The notes under the pieces are model-generated. The model was not told the DNA's origin, did no database searches, and saw only the letters and a program-made list of their open reading frames with translations. A stretch of DNA of 47,769 bases from Bacteroidota bacterium (GTDB lineage Bacteria > Bacteroidota > Bacteroidia > Flavobacteriales > Flavobacteriaceae): positions 1 through 47,769 of the forward strand of contig JAJRRO010000021.1 of assembly GCA_024279425.1 (NCBI GenBank), written 5' to 3'. Both the position numbers and the translations under genes were made by a program. Positions 18,857 to 27,590 of the stretch are shown piece after piece (the first letter of the stretch is position 1; each line of letters starts with the position of its first letter).

Positions 18857-19163
18857 GATAGAGGGTCACAATATGCCAGTTACAATTTTGCCAATATCAT
18901 TAAAAGTTATGGTGGGATTGTAAAACAGAGTATGGGCAGAAAGGAAAATTATTGGGACAATGCAGTGGCGGAATCATTCTTTTTAGAGCTTGAAAGTGGA
19001 ATGGGCATATAAACACAATTACAGTCTTAGATCGGAAGCCGAACTGTCCATCCTCCAATGAATAGAGACTTGGTACAACAAAAGAAGAATGCATTCTTCT
19101 TTGGGATATAAAACCATAGAAGGATTTGAAATGGAAACATTTATTCAAAAGGTAGCAGTATGA
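18857..19163 (+). mobile_element. IS3-family transposase (OrfB) C-terminal remnant
   Basis: The sequence encodes DRGSQYASYNFANII, then MGRKENYWDNAVAESFF and WYNKRRMHSSLGYKT. These are the second Asp region, the catalytic Glu region and the tail of IS3-family OrfB integrases. A frameshift lies near 18995 (stop at 19010-19012), and there is an in-frame TGA where a Trp codon is expected. The first half of the transposase and OrfA are missing. The left junction sits inside the duplicated kinase fragment, so the element probably inserted there and was later deleted together with kinase sequence. Confidence 0.85.
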
Positions 19164-19284
19164 CTCTTATCCAAATGGCCACTTTTATGTTGCAAGTCCA
19201 ACTTACTTTATGTTTCACTTAAAGAACGATCTTGATAGGTCAATCTTTGTGGTTGGGCATTGTCAATTCCTAATCTTAACATAC

Positions 19285-19953
19285 CTAATAATTAAGCATG
19301 TTCACATCTGTGTAAATAATAGATGACTTTTTTAAGTCATAGACGACGGCATCATCATTGAAATCAAAATATAACCCCCAATATTTGAAATAGTCACCTT
19401 CAGTATTGTCCGAGGACATGATACCCAACATTTTTGCGCTGTTTTCAGGGGAATCATCTTCAAATACAGGTATGTAAATCTCAAAAGGAACTTCTTGAAA
19501 CTGTTTTGTGTAATACTCATAATTATTACCTATGGCATTTAAAATATTCCTTAATTGGCCCGGAATACTATTTTGATATACTCTTTTAACGATTATGGAT
19601 ACATTGTTTAAAAAAAAAGAAAACTCCTCAATATCAATGGGTAAACTATTGGACTCTTGTAATTTGGAGAACGCTTTGGAAAACGTCGTCGCTATTTTAT
19701 TGGTATTCTTACCAGCTGTATCTCTCATTATTTTATTTTTTAGAAAATAAAGCGCTTCGTTCAAATTAAAGTTGGTGTTCATTTCTATTACCAAATTCAC
19801 AAAATTCTTGTCTGATGAACAATTTCGAATGGAGACGTCAGAAAAAAAATGTTTCTCCAGGCATTTTCTAAACACGTTCAACCCCTCTATTTTAGGGTTG
19901 TCATCGAACTTTATTTTTAAGCAGTTTCCCAATCCGAATATATCTTGATCCAT
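19285..19953 (-). CDS. Hypothetical protein, 222 aa
   Basis: I do not recognise a family. The protein starts MDQDIFGLGNCLKIKFD, has no signal peptide or membrane segment, is rich in Asn, Asp and Phe, and looks like a soluble alpha/beta protein. The segment FEIYIPVFEDDSPENSAKM near residue 155, followed by YWGLYFDFNDDAVVYDLKK, looks like packed beta-strands near the end. It stands alone, transcribed leftward, 5 nt downstream of a 55-residue ORF in leader copy B. The base composition is like that of its neighbours. Because it shares its leader with the receiver gene at 4704, joint regulation is likely (inference). Confidence 0.7.
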   Translation of the reverse strand: MDQDIFGLGNCLKIKFDDNPKIEGLNVFRKCLEKHFFSDVSIRNCSSDKNFVNLVIEMNTNFNLNEALYFLKNKIMRDTAGKNTNKIATTFSKAFSKLQESNSLPIDIEEFSFFLNNVSIIVKRVYQNSIPGQLRNILNAIGNNYEYYTKQFQEVPFEIYIPVFEDDSPENSAKMLGIMSSDNTEGDYFKYWGLYFDFNDDAVVYDLKKSSIIYTDVNMLNY

Positions 19954-19958
19954 AAATG

Positions 19959-20126
19959 TTAAAAAAATGAGCGGGTTATTATTAGTTTGACAAAATTGAT
20001 TTTTGTGCTAAATATTACATAATGGACCAAATTACCAAGTTCAAAGTATGTTGCTATTAAGAGAAAAACTGAAAATATGCTAATCACTTGTCTAACTCTT
20101 TCATCAGACTTTTTCCATACAAGCAT
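19959..20126 (-). CDS. Short ORF in leader copy B (55 aa), small membrane protein candidate
   Basis: ATG at 20124-20126 opens a 55-residue frame reading MLVWKKSDERVRQVISIFSV, then a hydrophobic stretch LLIATYFELGNLVHYVIF and a basic tail ending RSFF. The TAA is at 19959-19961. The stop lies 5 nt before the start of the 222-residue gene at 19953, as in an operon. The N-terminal half is related to the 39-residue ORF at 4520. One membrane helix flanked by basic residues is plausible. Confidence 0.45.
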   Translation of the reverse strand: MLVWKKSDERVRQVISIFSVFLLIATYFELGNLVHYVIFSTKINFVKLIITRSFF

Positions 20127-20163
20127 AAGTGTTTGTCCGATATCCGCTTGTTTTTGATTTAAG
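20022..20163 (-). repeat. Leader repeat copy B (inverted relative to copy A at 4475-4615)
   Basis: The reverse complement starts CTTAAATCAAAAACAAGCGG and follows copy A for about 140 bp. Homology stops exactly where the DUF1028 reading frame opens on the other side (about 20161), so this boundary is a rearrangement or insertion point. No target-site duplication is visible next to either copy. Confidence 0.75.
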
Positions 20164-20868
20164 AGAGAGTCACATTACAGACAAGTTTCTGGTATCGATG
20201 CCAAGGAGACGGTATATGCCTTTACTGGTAGAGCTTTAAAATATTGGAGCGGTAATGCTGCACATCAATATGGAAAAAATTACGTCGTCATTGGAAATCA
20301 ACTAGTCGATAGTGTTTTGAGTAAAATGGCCGAAACCTATGAAAAATCTAGGGGGACACTTGCAGAACGTCTTTTAGAAAGTTTGATAGCTGGTCAAAAA
20401 GCAGGTGGGCAGGTTACATGAAAACAGTCTGCGGCTTTAGCTGTAAAAGGAAATAATCATGAATGGTTCAACCAAATTGATTTACGAGTAGATAATTCCA
20501 AAACACCCTTTAATGACTTACAAGTTTTGCTGAATTATCATTATGGGAGAATTAGAGTAAATCAAACAATTTATGCGCTCAAAATGAACAATGAAAAACG
20601 AGCACAAGATCTAATAAAAAAGGCCCAATCAATCACTTGTATTGTGTCAGCAAAAAGTGAACTCTTTTAGGTTAAATTACAAGAGAGTGTTTATAACCCA
20701 TATAAACACTTAAATTTAACCACAATAAACCCAAAAGAGGTATTAAGTTTAGGTCAAAAAGAAGAGATTGACAGGGTTTATACAATATATCCTGAATTGA
20801 ATGACGATAATTTTGTAACTGAAAATATTGACAGGTGGCTGGGTTTAAACAAAGAAGAACTATCTTAA
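20158..20868 (+). pseudogene. DUF1028 (Ntn-hydrolase-like) protein, 5'-truncated with two in-frame stops
   Basis: The frame opens inside the edge of the leader repeat and encodes HYRQVSGIDAKETVYAFTG, then ALKYWSGNAAHQYGKNYVV, TLAERLLESLIAGQKAGG and IDLRVDNSKTPFNDL. These are the hallmarks of DUF1028 proteins, which belong to the Ntn-hydrolase fold. The N-terminal third, which should hold the nucleophile, is absent. The rest stays in one frame but carries TGA at 20419 (before KQSAAL) and TAG at 20668, and ends at TAA 20866-20868. The C-terminal ~65 residues after the TAG match the extension present in some family members. It was the first gene of the catabolic operon before truncation. Confidence 0.82.
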
Positions 20869-20882
20869 TAGGATTTCAAATT

Positions 20883-22010
20883 ATGAGGAAGAGTAGATAC
20901 AAAAAAGTAAAGAACATAAGGTTCATATTGCTTAGCGCTTTTTTATTATATCAAGGTCTTTTTTCACAAGTACAAGTGGAAGAGAAAAAAACAGTAATTC
21001 CTACATGGGAATTAGGACTATCTGAAGAGAACCCTGCATTTCCAGGTACCTTTGCCAATCATCAAATCAATAGGAAAACACACCCTTACCCTTATAAAGT
21101 AAATCTTACACAGAATAAGGTTGATAGAGAATACTTGGGATATTGGCAAGAAAATGAATTTATTCAAGTTTTAATAACACTAGAAATGGGTGGGAGACTT
21201 TATGGAGCTAAAGATAAATCTAATAATCATAATTTCTTTTATTGGCAGCCTACAGTAAAACCTGCATTAGTAGGATTGACAGGCGAATGGGTTTCAGGTG
21301 GTACTGAATGGAATTTTCCCTCTTCACATAGACATACTTCTTTTAGTCCAGTTAGTCATCGTGTAGTTCATAATCAAGATGGTAGTAAAACCGTTCGGGT
21401 TGGAGAGACCGAATGGGTTAATGGGCTGAGATGGATTGTTGGAACAACGGTCTTTCCGGGAAAAAGTGTTATAGAAGCAAAGATTAGATTGATGAAGGCT
21501 ACCTCATTAAACCATTCTTTTTATATGTGGGCCACAACTGCTCAAAACATCAATAAGAATGTAAAGTTGATTTATCCAACTCGTTTTATGACTAATCACG
21601 GAGAAACACAATATAACATTTGGCCAGTTGAAAACGGAAAAGATTTTTCCTTATGGAAAAATACAGCGAATGCTAGAAATTATTTCTCTGTGGATAAAGG
21701 CGGATTTTTCGGAAGCTATGATCTCGCAAAAAACGTAGGTACTGCTATTATCGGCAATGAAAGTATAGTGATTGGTAAAAAATTCTGGACTTGGGGTACT
21801 TCACCATCAGGTAGTATATGGGATACTATTCTCTCTGATGGTAAAGGTCCATATATTGAACCGCAGGCTGGAGCTTATGCCAATAATCAACCAGACTTTC
21901 ACTGGATTGAACCCGAAGATCTCAAGTCTTTTAGTTTATACTTTTTACCTGTTAAAAGTATTGGAGCATACAAATACGCCAATGAAAACAAGGCTTTTAA
22001 TATGGAGTAG
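20883..22010 (+). CDS. DUF5107 domain protein, shorter than usual
   Basis: ATG 20883 is preferred over upstream in-frame codons because it gives a clean signal peptide (basic MRKSRYKKVKNIR, hydrophobic FILLSAFLLYQGLF, cleavage after SQ). The body matches the DUF5107 domain: EYLGYWQENEFIQVLITLEMGG, FFYWQP, LTGEWVSGGTEWNFP and HRHTSFSPV are typical. DUF5107 is a galactose-mutarotase-like beta-sandwich. In Bacteroidota it usually heads a protein of about 1000 residues with TPR repeats, but this one stops at 375 residues, right after the domain. The gene follows the DUF1028 pseudogene by 14 nt. A role in glycan or sugar handling in the periplasm is inferred. Confidence 0.8.
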   Translation: MRKSRYKKVKNIRFILLSAFLLYQGLFSQVQVEEKKTVIPTWELGLSEENPAFPGTFANHQINRKTHPYPYKVNLTQNKVDREYLGYWQENEFIQVLITLEMGGRLYGAKDKSNNHNFFYWQPTVKPALVGLTGEWVSGGTEWNFPSSHRHTSFSPVSHRVVHNQDGSKTVRVGETEWVNGLRWIVGTTVFPGKSVIEAKIRLMKATSLNHSFYMWATTAQNINKNVKLIYPTRFMTNHGETQYNIWPVENGKDFSLWKNTANARNYFSVDKGGFFGSYDLAKNVGTAIIGNESIVIGKKFWTWGTSPSGSIWDTILSDGKGPYIEPQAGAYANNQPDFHWIEPEDLKSFSLYFLPVKSIGAYKYANENKAFNME

Positions 22011-22034
22011 CTTAAAATAATTCAACTATTAATT

Positions 22035-22040
22035 AAGGAG
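22035..22040 (+). promoter_or_regulatory. Shine-Dalgarno-like AAGGAG before the enolase-superfamily gene
   Basis: AAGGAG lies 3 nt before ATG 22044. Such sites are rare in Bacteroidota, where initiation depends mainly on A-rich leaders, and the spacing is shorter than optimal. It supports this start codon but may be chance. Confidence 0.3.
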
Positions 22041-22043
22041 ATC

Positions 22044-23447
22044 ATGAATTCAAATCCTAAATCCAGCCGAAGAAATTTTGTTAAAAACATGACAATTCTT
22101 TCAGCTGGTATAACCACAGGAATACCAACTATTATGACAGCACAATCAAATAATAATTTAAATAAACAATTGATAATTGATTCAGGAGAACTTGCATTTG
22201 AAAGAGAGCCATTAATCCATTCTTATGGGTTTAAAGGAGGTTATATAACTCGATTATGGCAAGTTATATCAAAACTAAATGATGCATCAGGGAATAGTAC
22301 TATTGGATTGGGTGTTCAAAGTCCTTTATGGTCCGATTCAAGAATCGCATCCGCTTGGGGCGAAAGTGGAAGTAGTGCTCTAATGTATAATCTCAGCAGC
22401 AGAGCCATTCAATTAATAAATGGGCAAAGTTTTGCATCACCAATTGAAATGGTCGATAATATATTAGATGAAGTCCTAAAATATGGTGCGAAAATAACCA
22501 ACACGCCTGATTTACGAAAAACTTTTGCTCTAAATGCATTAGTATCTGTAGATAATGCCGCCTGGTTATTGTATGCCAAACAAAATGGGTTCACATCTTT
22601 TGATGATTTGGTTCCGAATGAGTATAAAAAAGGACTCTCCTATAAGAATACCAAAGTAGCCAGTGTGCCCGCTATTTCGTACTCTACCTCCGAATCAGAG
22701 ATTGCCAAGTTAGGAGATCTAGGCTATTATGTTATAAAAATAAAAATAGGTTCGCCAGGGTCTCAACAAGAAATGTTGGAAAAAGACATGCAGAGAATGA
22801 GCCTCATTCACAAAAAATTGGCTACTGTACGATCTGAGAATTCACCCACCGGAAAAATTCTATACTATTTAGATGCAAATGGTCGCTACCAATCAAAAGA
22901 TACTTTGATGCGCTATTTAGATCATTGTAAAAAAATAGGGGCATTTGATCGATTATTGATTGTTGAGGAACCATTTCCTGAAGATCTAAAAGAAGATGTA
23001 TCAGATATTGAGGTAAAACTGGCGGCAGATGAAAGTGCCCATACAGATAAAGATGCTTTAGAAAGAATAGAAATGGGTTATTCGGCCATAGCCTTAAAGC
23101 CAATAGCCAAAACCCTGAGCATGACCATGAAAATAATAAAAGTGGCACATGAGCATAATACCCCTTGTTTGTGCGCAGATCTTACGGTAAACCCTGTCTT
23201 GGTAGATTGGAATAAATCTGTTGCGGCCCGACTTGCCCCAGTACTGGGCTTAGAAGATGGTCTATTAGAAACCAATGGCGCCCAAAATTATAAAAACTGG
23301 AACACTATGGTCGATTACCACCCCAAGGGCAAGGCTTCATGGAACAAACCCGTAAATGGTATTTTCAATCTGAAGGAAGACTTTTATTCTGAAAGTGCCG
23401 GCCTTTTTTTGCACTTAGATCACTATGCCGACTTATTCAAACATTAG
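22044..23447 (+). CDS. Enolase-superfamily enzyme (muconate lactonizing/epimerase type), Tat-exported
   Basis: The 467-residue protein starts with a twin-arginine-type signal (SRRNFVKNMTILSAGI). The barrel domain shows the superfamily residues in order: the Lys pair in VIKIKIG (near 232), metal ligands Asp in YYLDANGRY (near 276), Glu in VEEPFP (near 307) and Asp in AADESAH (near 329), and the opposite-face Lys in ALKP (near 352). The KxK and K pair fits the muconate cycloisomerase/dipeptide epimerase subgroup, which removes an alpha proton from a carboxylate. Substrate cannot be read from sequence. Tat export implies that the enzyme folds before transport to the periplasm. It is co-oriented with the Gfo/Idh gene 23 nt downstream. 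Confidence 0.9.
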   Translation: MNSNPKSSRRNFVKNMTILSAGITTGIPTIMTAQSNNNLNKQLIIDSGELAFEREPLIHSYGFKGGYITRLWQVISKLNDASGNSTIGLGVQSPLWSDSRIASAWGESGSSALMYNLSSRAIQLINGQSFASPIEMVDNILDEVLKYGAKITNTPDLRKTFALNALVSVDNAAWLLYAKQNGFTSFDDLVPNEYKKGLSYKNTKVASVPAISYSTSESEIAKLGDLGYYVIKIKIGSPGSQQEMLEKDMQRMSLIHKKLATVRSENSPTGKILYYLDANGRYQSKDTLMRYLDHCKKIGAFDRLLIVEEPFPEDLKEDVSDIEVKLAADESAHTDKDALERIEMGYSAIALKPIAKTLSMTMKIIKVAHEHNTPCLCADLTVNPVLVDWNKSVAARLAPVLGLEDGLLETNGAQNYKNWNTMVDYHPKGKASWNKPVNGIFNLKEDFYSESAGLFLHLDHYADLFKH

Positions 23448-23470
23448 AATTTAAAAAAAATGAAATCACT

Positions 23471-24502
23471 ATGAAAAATATCAAAAGACGAAATTTTATC
23501 AAAACAGCCTCTATGTCAGGTTTAGGACTTAGTATCGAAGGTTACACCTCCAAGTTGACAAAACAAATTATGACCAAGGTAACCCGAGTAGGTATTATCG
23601 GGTTGGATACTTCACACAGTATTGCGTTCACAAAACTACTGAACGACCCGGCCGTAGAACCCGAACTGGCCGGTAACCGTGTGGTTGCCGCATACCCTTG
23701 GGGCAGCAAAGATATCGAGTCAAGTAGCAGCCGTATTCCCAAGTACACCGAGGAAATGAAAAGTATGGGGGTACAGATAGTGGCTTCAATAGCCGAGCTT
23801 TTAGACAAGGTAGATGTTGTACTTCTCGAAACCAATGATGGCCGCCCCCATTTAGAGCAGGCCCTACAGGTATTCAAAGCGGGCAAACCGGTATTTATCG
23901 ATAAGCCCATAGCAGCTTCCTTTTCTGATGCCCATGCGATTTTTGAGGCGGCAAAAAAATACAATGTGCCCGTATTCTCTTCTTCCTCTCTGCGATATGT
24001 AACAAAGGCCCAAGAAATCAGGCGAGGCAGCACTATCGGTAAAGTTCTTGGGGCAAATACCTACAGTCCGGCTTCCCTTGAAAAAACACACCCAGATTTA
24101 TTTTGGTACGGCATACATGGCGTAGAATTGCTATTCACCGTTATGGGTCCTGGTTGTAAAAGTGTAAGCCGTACCCACACGGCAGATACCGATGTGGTAG
24201 TTGGTATTTGGAGCGATGGTCGGGTAGGCACTTTTAGGGGCGGACGCTCGGGTAAGATCGGTTTTGGGGGCACGGCATTTGGTGAGAATGGCAATGTGCA
24301 GATAGGCCCTCATGAAGGGTACAAACCGTTATTGGTGCAGATCATTCAGTTTTTTCGAACGGGAAAATCACCCGTAAACCCACAAGAAACACTAGAAATT
24401 TATGCTTTTATGGAAGCTGCTGATGAAAGCAAACGTAACGAAGGAAAGTCAGTACAATTAGACACCATATTTTTACAATCAAAGAAAAACCATAATAAAT
24501 AA
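23471..24502 (+). CDS. Gfo/Idh/MocA-family oxidoreductase, Tat-type signal
   Basis: The 343-residue protein begins KRRNFIKTASMSGLGLS, a twin-arginine signal. The Rossmann domain has GIIGLDTSHS near residue 40, a variant of the usual GxGxxG NAD(P) loop in which the last Gly is Thr or Ser. The catalytic Lys follows in FIDKPIA near 144. The C-terminal domain contains YGIHGVELLFTVMGPG, where the His aligns with the usual catalytic His. Family members oxidise or reduce sugar derivatives with a bound or free nicotinamide. The Tat signal suggests a tightly bound cofactor as in periplasmic glucose-fructose oxidoreductases (inference). Its stop overlaps the next start by one base (TAATG). Confidence 0.9.
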   Translation: MKNIKRRNFIKTASMSGLGLSIEGYTSKLTKQIMTKVTRVGIIGLDTSHSIAFTKLLNDPAVEPELAGNRVVAAYPWGSKDIESSSSRIPKYTEEMKSMGVQIVASIAELLDKVDVVLLETNDGRPHLEQALQVFKAGKPVFIDKPIAASFSDAHAIFEAAKKYNVPVFSSSSLRYVTKAQEIRRGSTIGKVLGANTYSPASLEKTHPDLFWYGIHGVELLFTVMGPGCKSVSRTHTADTDVVVGIWSDGRVGTFRGGRSGKIGFGGTAFGENGNVQIGPHEGYKPLLVQIIQFFRTGKSPVNPQETLEIYAFMEAADESKRNEGKSVQLDTIFLQSKKNHNK

Positions 24503-27500
24503 TGAAACACACCGTACTATATTCTTGCTTTTTCATTGTTTTTTTCTTAGTTTCTTGTGCCGATAAGAAAAAAGAATCTAATGATTTAGAGGATATCGTC
24601 GGGAATGATGATGTAGCAAAATACATGAAATCATTTGAGGTAAGAGGAGCTCTTACAGACAATTCTAAACTCACACCGCCAGAAGAAGCCGAAAAAAGAT
24701 TTCGTTATCCCACAGACCTTGAACTCGACTTGGTGCTTGCAGAACCAAGAGTTCGTCAACCTGTTGAGCTTAATTTTGATCACCGAGGGAGGTTATGGGT
24801 TGTACAGTATAGCCAATATCCATACCCAAAGGGATTAAAAGTTATGGGAATGGACAATCATTTACGAATTAAATATGACAAAACGCCCAAGCCACCTCCT
24901 TATGGAGTATCCGGAGCAGATAAAATTACTTTTTTTGAAGATACTAACGGTGATGGGATTTTTGATAAATCCACTGATGCTATTACGGGTCTAAACATAG
25001 CAACGAGTGTAACTTTCGGAAGGGGAAAAATATGGGTTCTGAACCCTCCTTATTTAATAGCTTATCCAGATAAACAAGGCGATGGAATTCCTGATGGATC
25101 TCCTGAGGTTCATTTAGATGGCTTTGGTTTGGAAGATACCCATGCCGTGGCCAACAGTTTGCGGTGGGGCCCCGATGGTTGGTTGTACGGGGCAACGGGC
25201 AGTACCGTAACTTCCAATGTCAGTTCTGCCGTATCAAAAAACGTACAGTTCAAGGGGCAGTCTATTTGGAGGTATCATCCCGAAACAAAGACTTTTGAAG
25301 TATTCGCAGAAGGCGGTGGCAATACCTTTCATGTTGAGATCGATGAAAAAGGAAGAATATACTCGGGAGACAACGGATCGAGCAGGGGCCCCTATTACAA
25401 ACAAGGGGCTTACTACGGCAAAAACTGGGGCAAACATGGCGCATTAACCAACCCGTATGCTTTTGGGGTTTTGGGCAATATGAAATTAGAAGGTGACCAG
25501 AAGAGGTTTACCCATGCCTGGATCAAATATGAAGGAGGCGCCTTACCTTCAAAATACAGTGGTCACATGTTTGCGATCAATCCGCTTCAAAATTTTCTTC
25601 AGTTAAGCAAATTTGAGAATAACGGCTCAACTTTTAAGGTGACCGATGAATCTCGAATTCTGGAAACCGACGATAAATGGTTTCGTCCGGTCGATATAAA
25701 GGCGGGACCTGACGGAGCGGTGTATATGGCCGATTGGTACGACAGCCGCTTATCGCATGTGGACCCCAATGATACTTGGGACAAAAATACGGGCCGGGTG
25801 TACCGGTTTCGAAGTACAGAGCGTACTGTCGTGCCGAAATTTGATATAAGCACCTATACGAACGGCCAGTTGATCGAACTGTTGTCGCATAAGAACAAAT
25901 GGTTTCGCCAACAGGCACTCCGTCAGTTTGGCGATAGAAAAGATAAATCGGTCCTTTCTCCCTTAAGAGATATTTTAGTGAATGAAAAAGGCCAATTAGC
26001 ACTTGAAGCACTGTGGGCCATTCATGTAAGCGGTTTTTTCGATGGTGGGATCGCTCAAATAGGTCTGACCCATATCGATCCATTTGTTCGTATGTGGAGT
26101 GTAAGGCTATCTTGTGATCTTGGCAGGGTATCGTCAAAAATTTCATCGAAAATAACTGAAATGGCCCGAACTGAAACAAATCTTGAAGTCAGAAGTCAAA
26201 TCGCCTGTTCTGCAAAACGCCTGCCGGGCAGCGATGCGATTCCTATTATCAAAGGTTTGATGATGAATGAAGACGACGCTGAGGATCCAGATATTCCTTT
26301 GTTGATCTGGTGGGCACTTGAATCAAAAGTAGAAAAGAACCGTGACCTTATTCTAGATTTATTCAAGAATTCATTGTTATGGAAAAAACCAATCGTAAAA
26401 GAGAATATCTTAGAGCGTCTCATGCAGCGTTTTGTTCTGGCCGACGGATCTGAAAATCTATATGGCGCAACCCGTTTGTTTCAGATGGCATCCTCTAATG
26501 AACATGCCAAATTGCTTTGGAATGGTCTCCAAGAGGGTATGTTGGGAAAAGATATGTCTGATTTGCCCATTGATTTGGTGGCAGCCATGAATCCATATTT
26601 ATCAGAATTTGGTAGTGGCCGATTAAGTTTTTCTGTTCGGCAAGGTGACACCAATGCGATAGAAAAATCATTGGCGATCATTGAAAATCAGAAGGAAGGC
26701 TTAGATGATAGGCTGACCTATATAAAACTTTTGGGCGAACTTAAAATAAGTAAGTCGATTCCCGTATTGCTAAAGATTGTAGAAGGCAACCAATTTAGGA
26801 TATCCGTTCGAACAACAGCATTAAAGGCACTGTTGAATTTTGAGGGTGACAAAATTGGTGTTCGTATGGCTAAGGCATATCCAGATCAACTTAGTGCCGA
26901 TCTTGATTTGAGAAACGCCGCTCAAGAGTTATTTGCAAGCCGTGTTTCTTGGGCAAAAGAATTTTTGAAACTTATACAGGTCACGAAACAAGTCGGCCCT
27001 GATGATGTACCCGTTCAAACTGTTCGGCAATTTCAGATGCTTGGCGATTCAGGTATTTTGGAAACCGTCAAAACATTGTGGTCAAACGCGCAGCCGGTTT
27101 CGTCTACGGGCAAAGAAGAACGTATGGCAAAAGTCGCATCTATACTTTCATCAGGCACCGGGAATCAACAGTTGGGCAAAAAATTGTTTCAAAACCATTG
27201 TGGGGCATGTCATCGCCTTTTCGATGAAGGAAGTAGCCTTGGCCCTGATCTGACAGGCTATGATAGGAACAACACCGATTATTTGGTATTCAGTATCGTC
27301 GACCCTAACGCTGACATTCGAGAAGGGTATGTCAATTATCAAATCATAAAAAAAGATGGCCGTACTTTGGTAGGCACCATAACCGATAGAAGCGGTGAAA
27401 CGATAACACTCAGGTCATATAGCGGCGAAGAATCCATTGTACCAACAAATCAAATTGAAAGAATGCAAGCGCAAACGACCTCTCTAATGCCCGAACGTAT

Positions 27501-27570
27501 ATTGAGCAGCATGTCAGATCAGCAAATTCGAGATCTTTTTTCATATATTATGAAGGCTGCTAAGGAATAA
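24502..27570 (+). CDS. PVC-type haem-binding lipoprotein (propeller-HEAT-cytochrome c)
   Basis: The 1022-residue protein has a lipoprotein signal (FFIVFFLVSC, lipobox Cys near 19). An NHL/sorbosone-type propeller covers about 65-440 (DTNGDGIFD, RWGPDGWLYGATGS, AGPDGAVYMADWYD). A HEAT-repeat region follows (about 450-860), then a C-terminal cytochrome c/haem-binding domain with CGACH near 900, GPDLTGYDRN and VDPNADIREGY. This is the layout called PVC-type haem-binding CxxCH protein, first noticed in Planctomycetes and common in glycan-degrading Bacteroidota. It probably takes electrons from sugar oxidation at the membrane (inference). It is translationally coupled to the Gfo/Idh gene. Confidence 0.92.
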   Translation: MKHTVLYSCFFIVFFLVSCADKKKESNDLEDIVGNDDVAKYMKSFEVRGALTDNSKLTPPEEAEKRFRYPTDLELDLVLAEPRVRQPVELNFDHRGRLWVVQYSQYPYPKGLKVMGMDNHLRIKYDKTPKPPPYGVSGADKITFFEDTNGDGIFDKSTDAITGLNIATSVTFGRGKIWVLNPPYLIAYPDKQGDGIPDGSPEVHLDGFGLEDTHAVANSLRWGPDGWLYGATGSTVTSNVSSAVSKNVQFKGQSIWRYHPETKTFEVFAEGGGNTFHVEIDEKGRIYSGDNGSSRGPYYKQGAYYGKNWGKHGALTNPYAFGVLGNMKLEGDQKRFTHAWIKYEGGALPSKYSGHMFAINPLQNFLQLSKFENNGSTFKVTDESRILETDDKWFRPVDIKAGPDGAVYMADWYDSRLSHVDPNDTWDKNTGRVYRFRSTERTVVPKFDISTYTNGQLIELLSHKNKWFRQQALRQFGDRKDKSVLSPLRDILVNEKGQLALEALWAIHVSGFFDGGIAQIGLTHIDPFVRMWSVRLSCDLGRVSSKISSKITEMARTETNLEVRSQIACSAKRLPGSDAIPIIKGLMMNEDDAEDPDIPLLIWWALESKVEKNRDLILDLFKNSLLWKKPIVKENILERLMQRFVLADGSENLYGATRLFQMASSNEHAKLLWNGLQEGMLGKDMSDLPIDLVAAMNPYLSEFGSGRLSFSVRQGDTNAIEKSLAIIENQKEGLDDRLTYIKLLGELKISKSIPVLLKIVEGNQFRISVRTTALKALLNFEGDKIGVRMAKAYPDQLSADLDLRNAAQELFASRVSWAKEFLKLIQVTKQVGPDDVPVQTVRQFQMLGDSGILETVKTLWSNAQPVSSTGKEERMAKVASILSSGTGNQQLGKKLFQNHCGACHRLFDEGSSLGPDLTGYDRNNTDYLVFSIVDPNADIREGYVNYQIIKKDGRTLVGTITDRSGETITLRSYSGEESIVPTNQIERMQAQTTSLMPERILSSMSDQQIRDLFSYIMKAAKE

Positions 27571-27590
27571 GTTAATAAATTCAGATACTC

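Noticed and set aside
18611-19012. A 133-codon + strand frame as one gene
   Set aside because: Its first half is antisense to the kinase duplicate. Only the part from 18857 is real IS3 transposase sequence.
4475-20163. A 15.7 kb composite transposon with the leader repeats as terminal inverted repeats
   Set aside because: There is no transposase inside apart from an IS3 fragment, no visible target duplication, and both copies sit at the same distance upstream of genes, which fits leaders better. It is kept only as an inversion possibility.
20835-20882. Upstream start for the DUF5107 protein
   Set aside because: This segment overlaps the end of the DUF1028 frame and would place charged residues before the signal peptide. 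ATG 20883 gives a normal export signal.
25599-26179. Long minus-strand frames within the haem lipoprotein gene
   Set aside because: They lack any family motif, and the sense strand encodes clear HEAT and propeller motifs.
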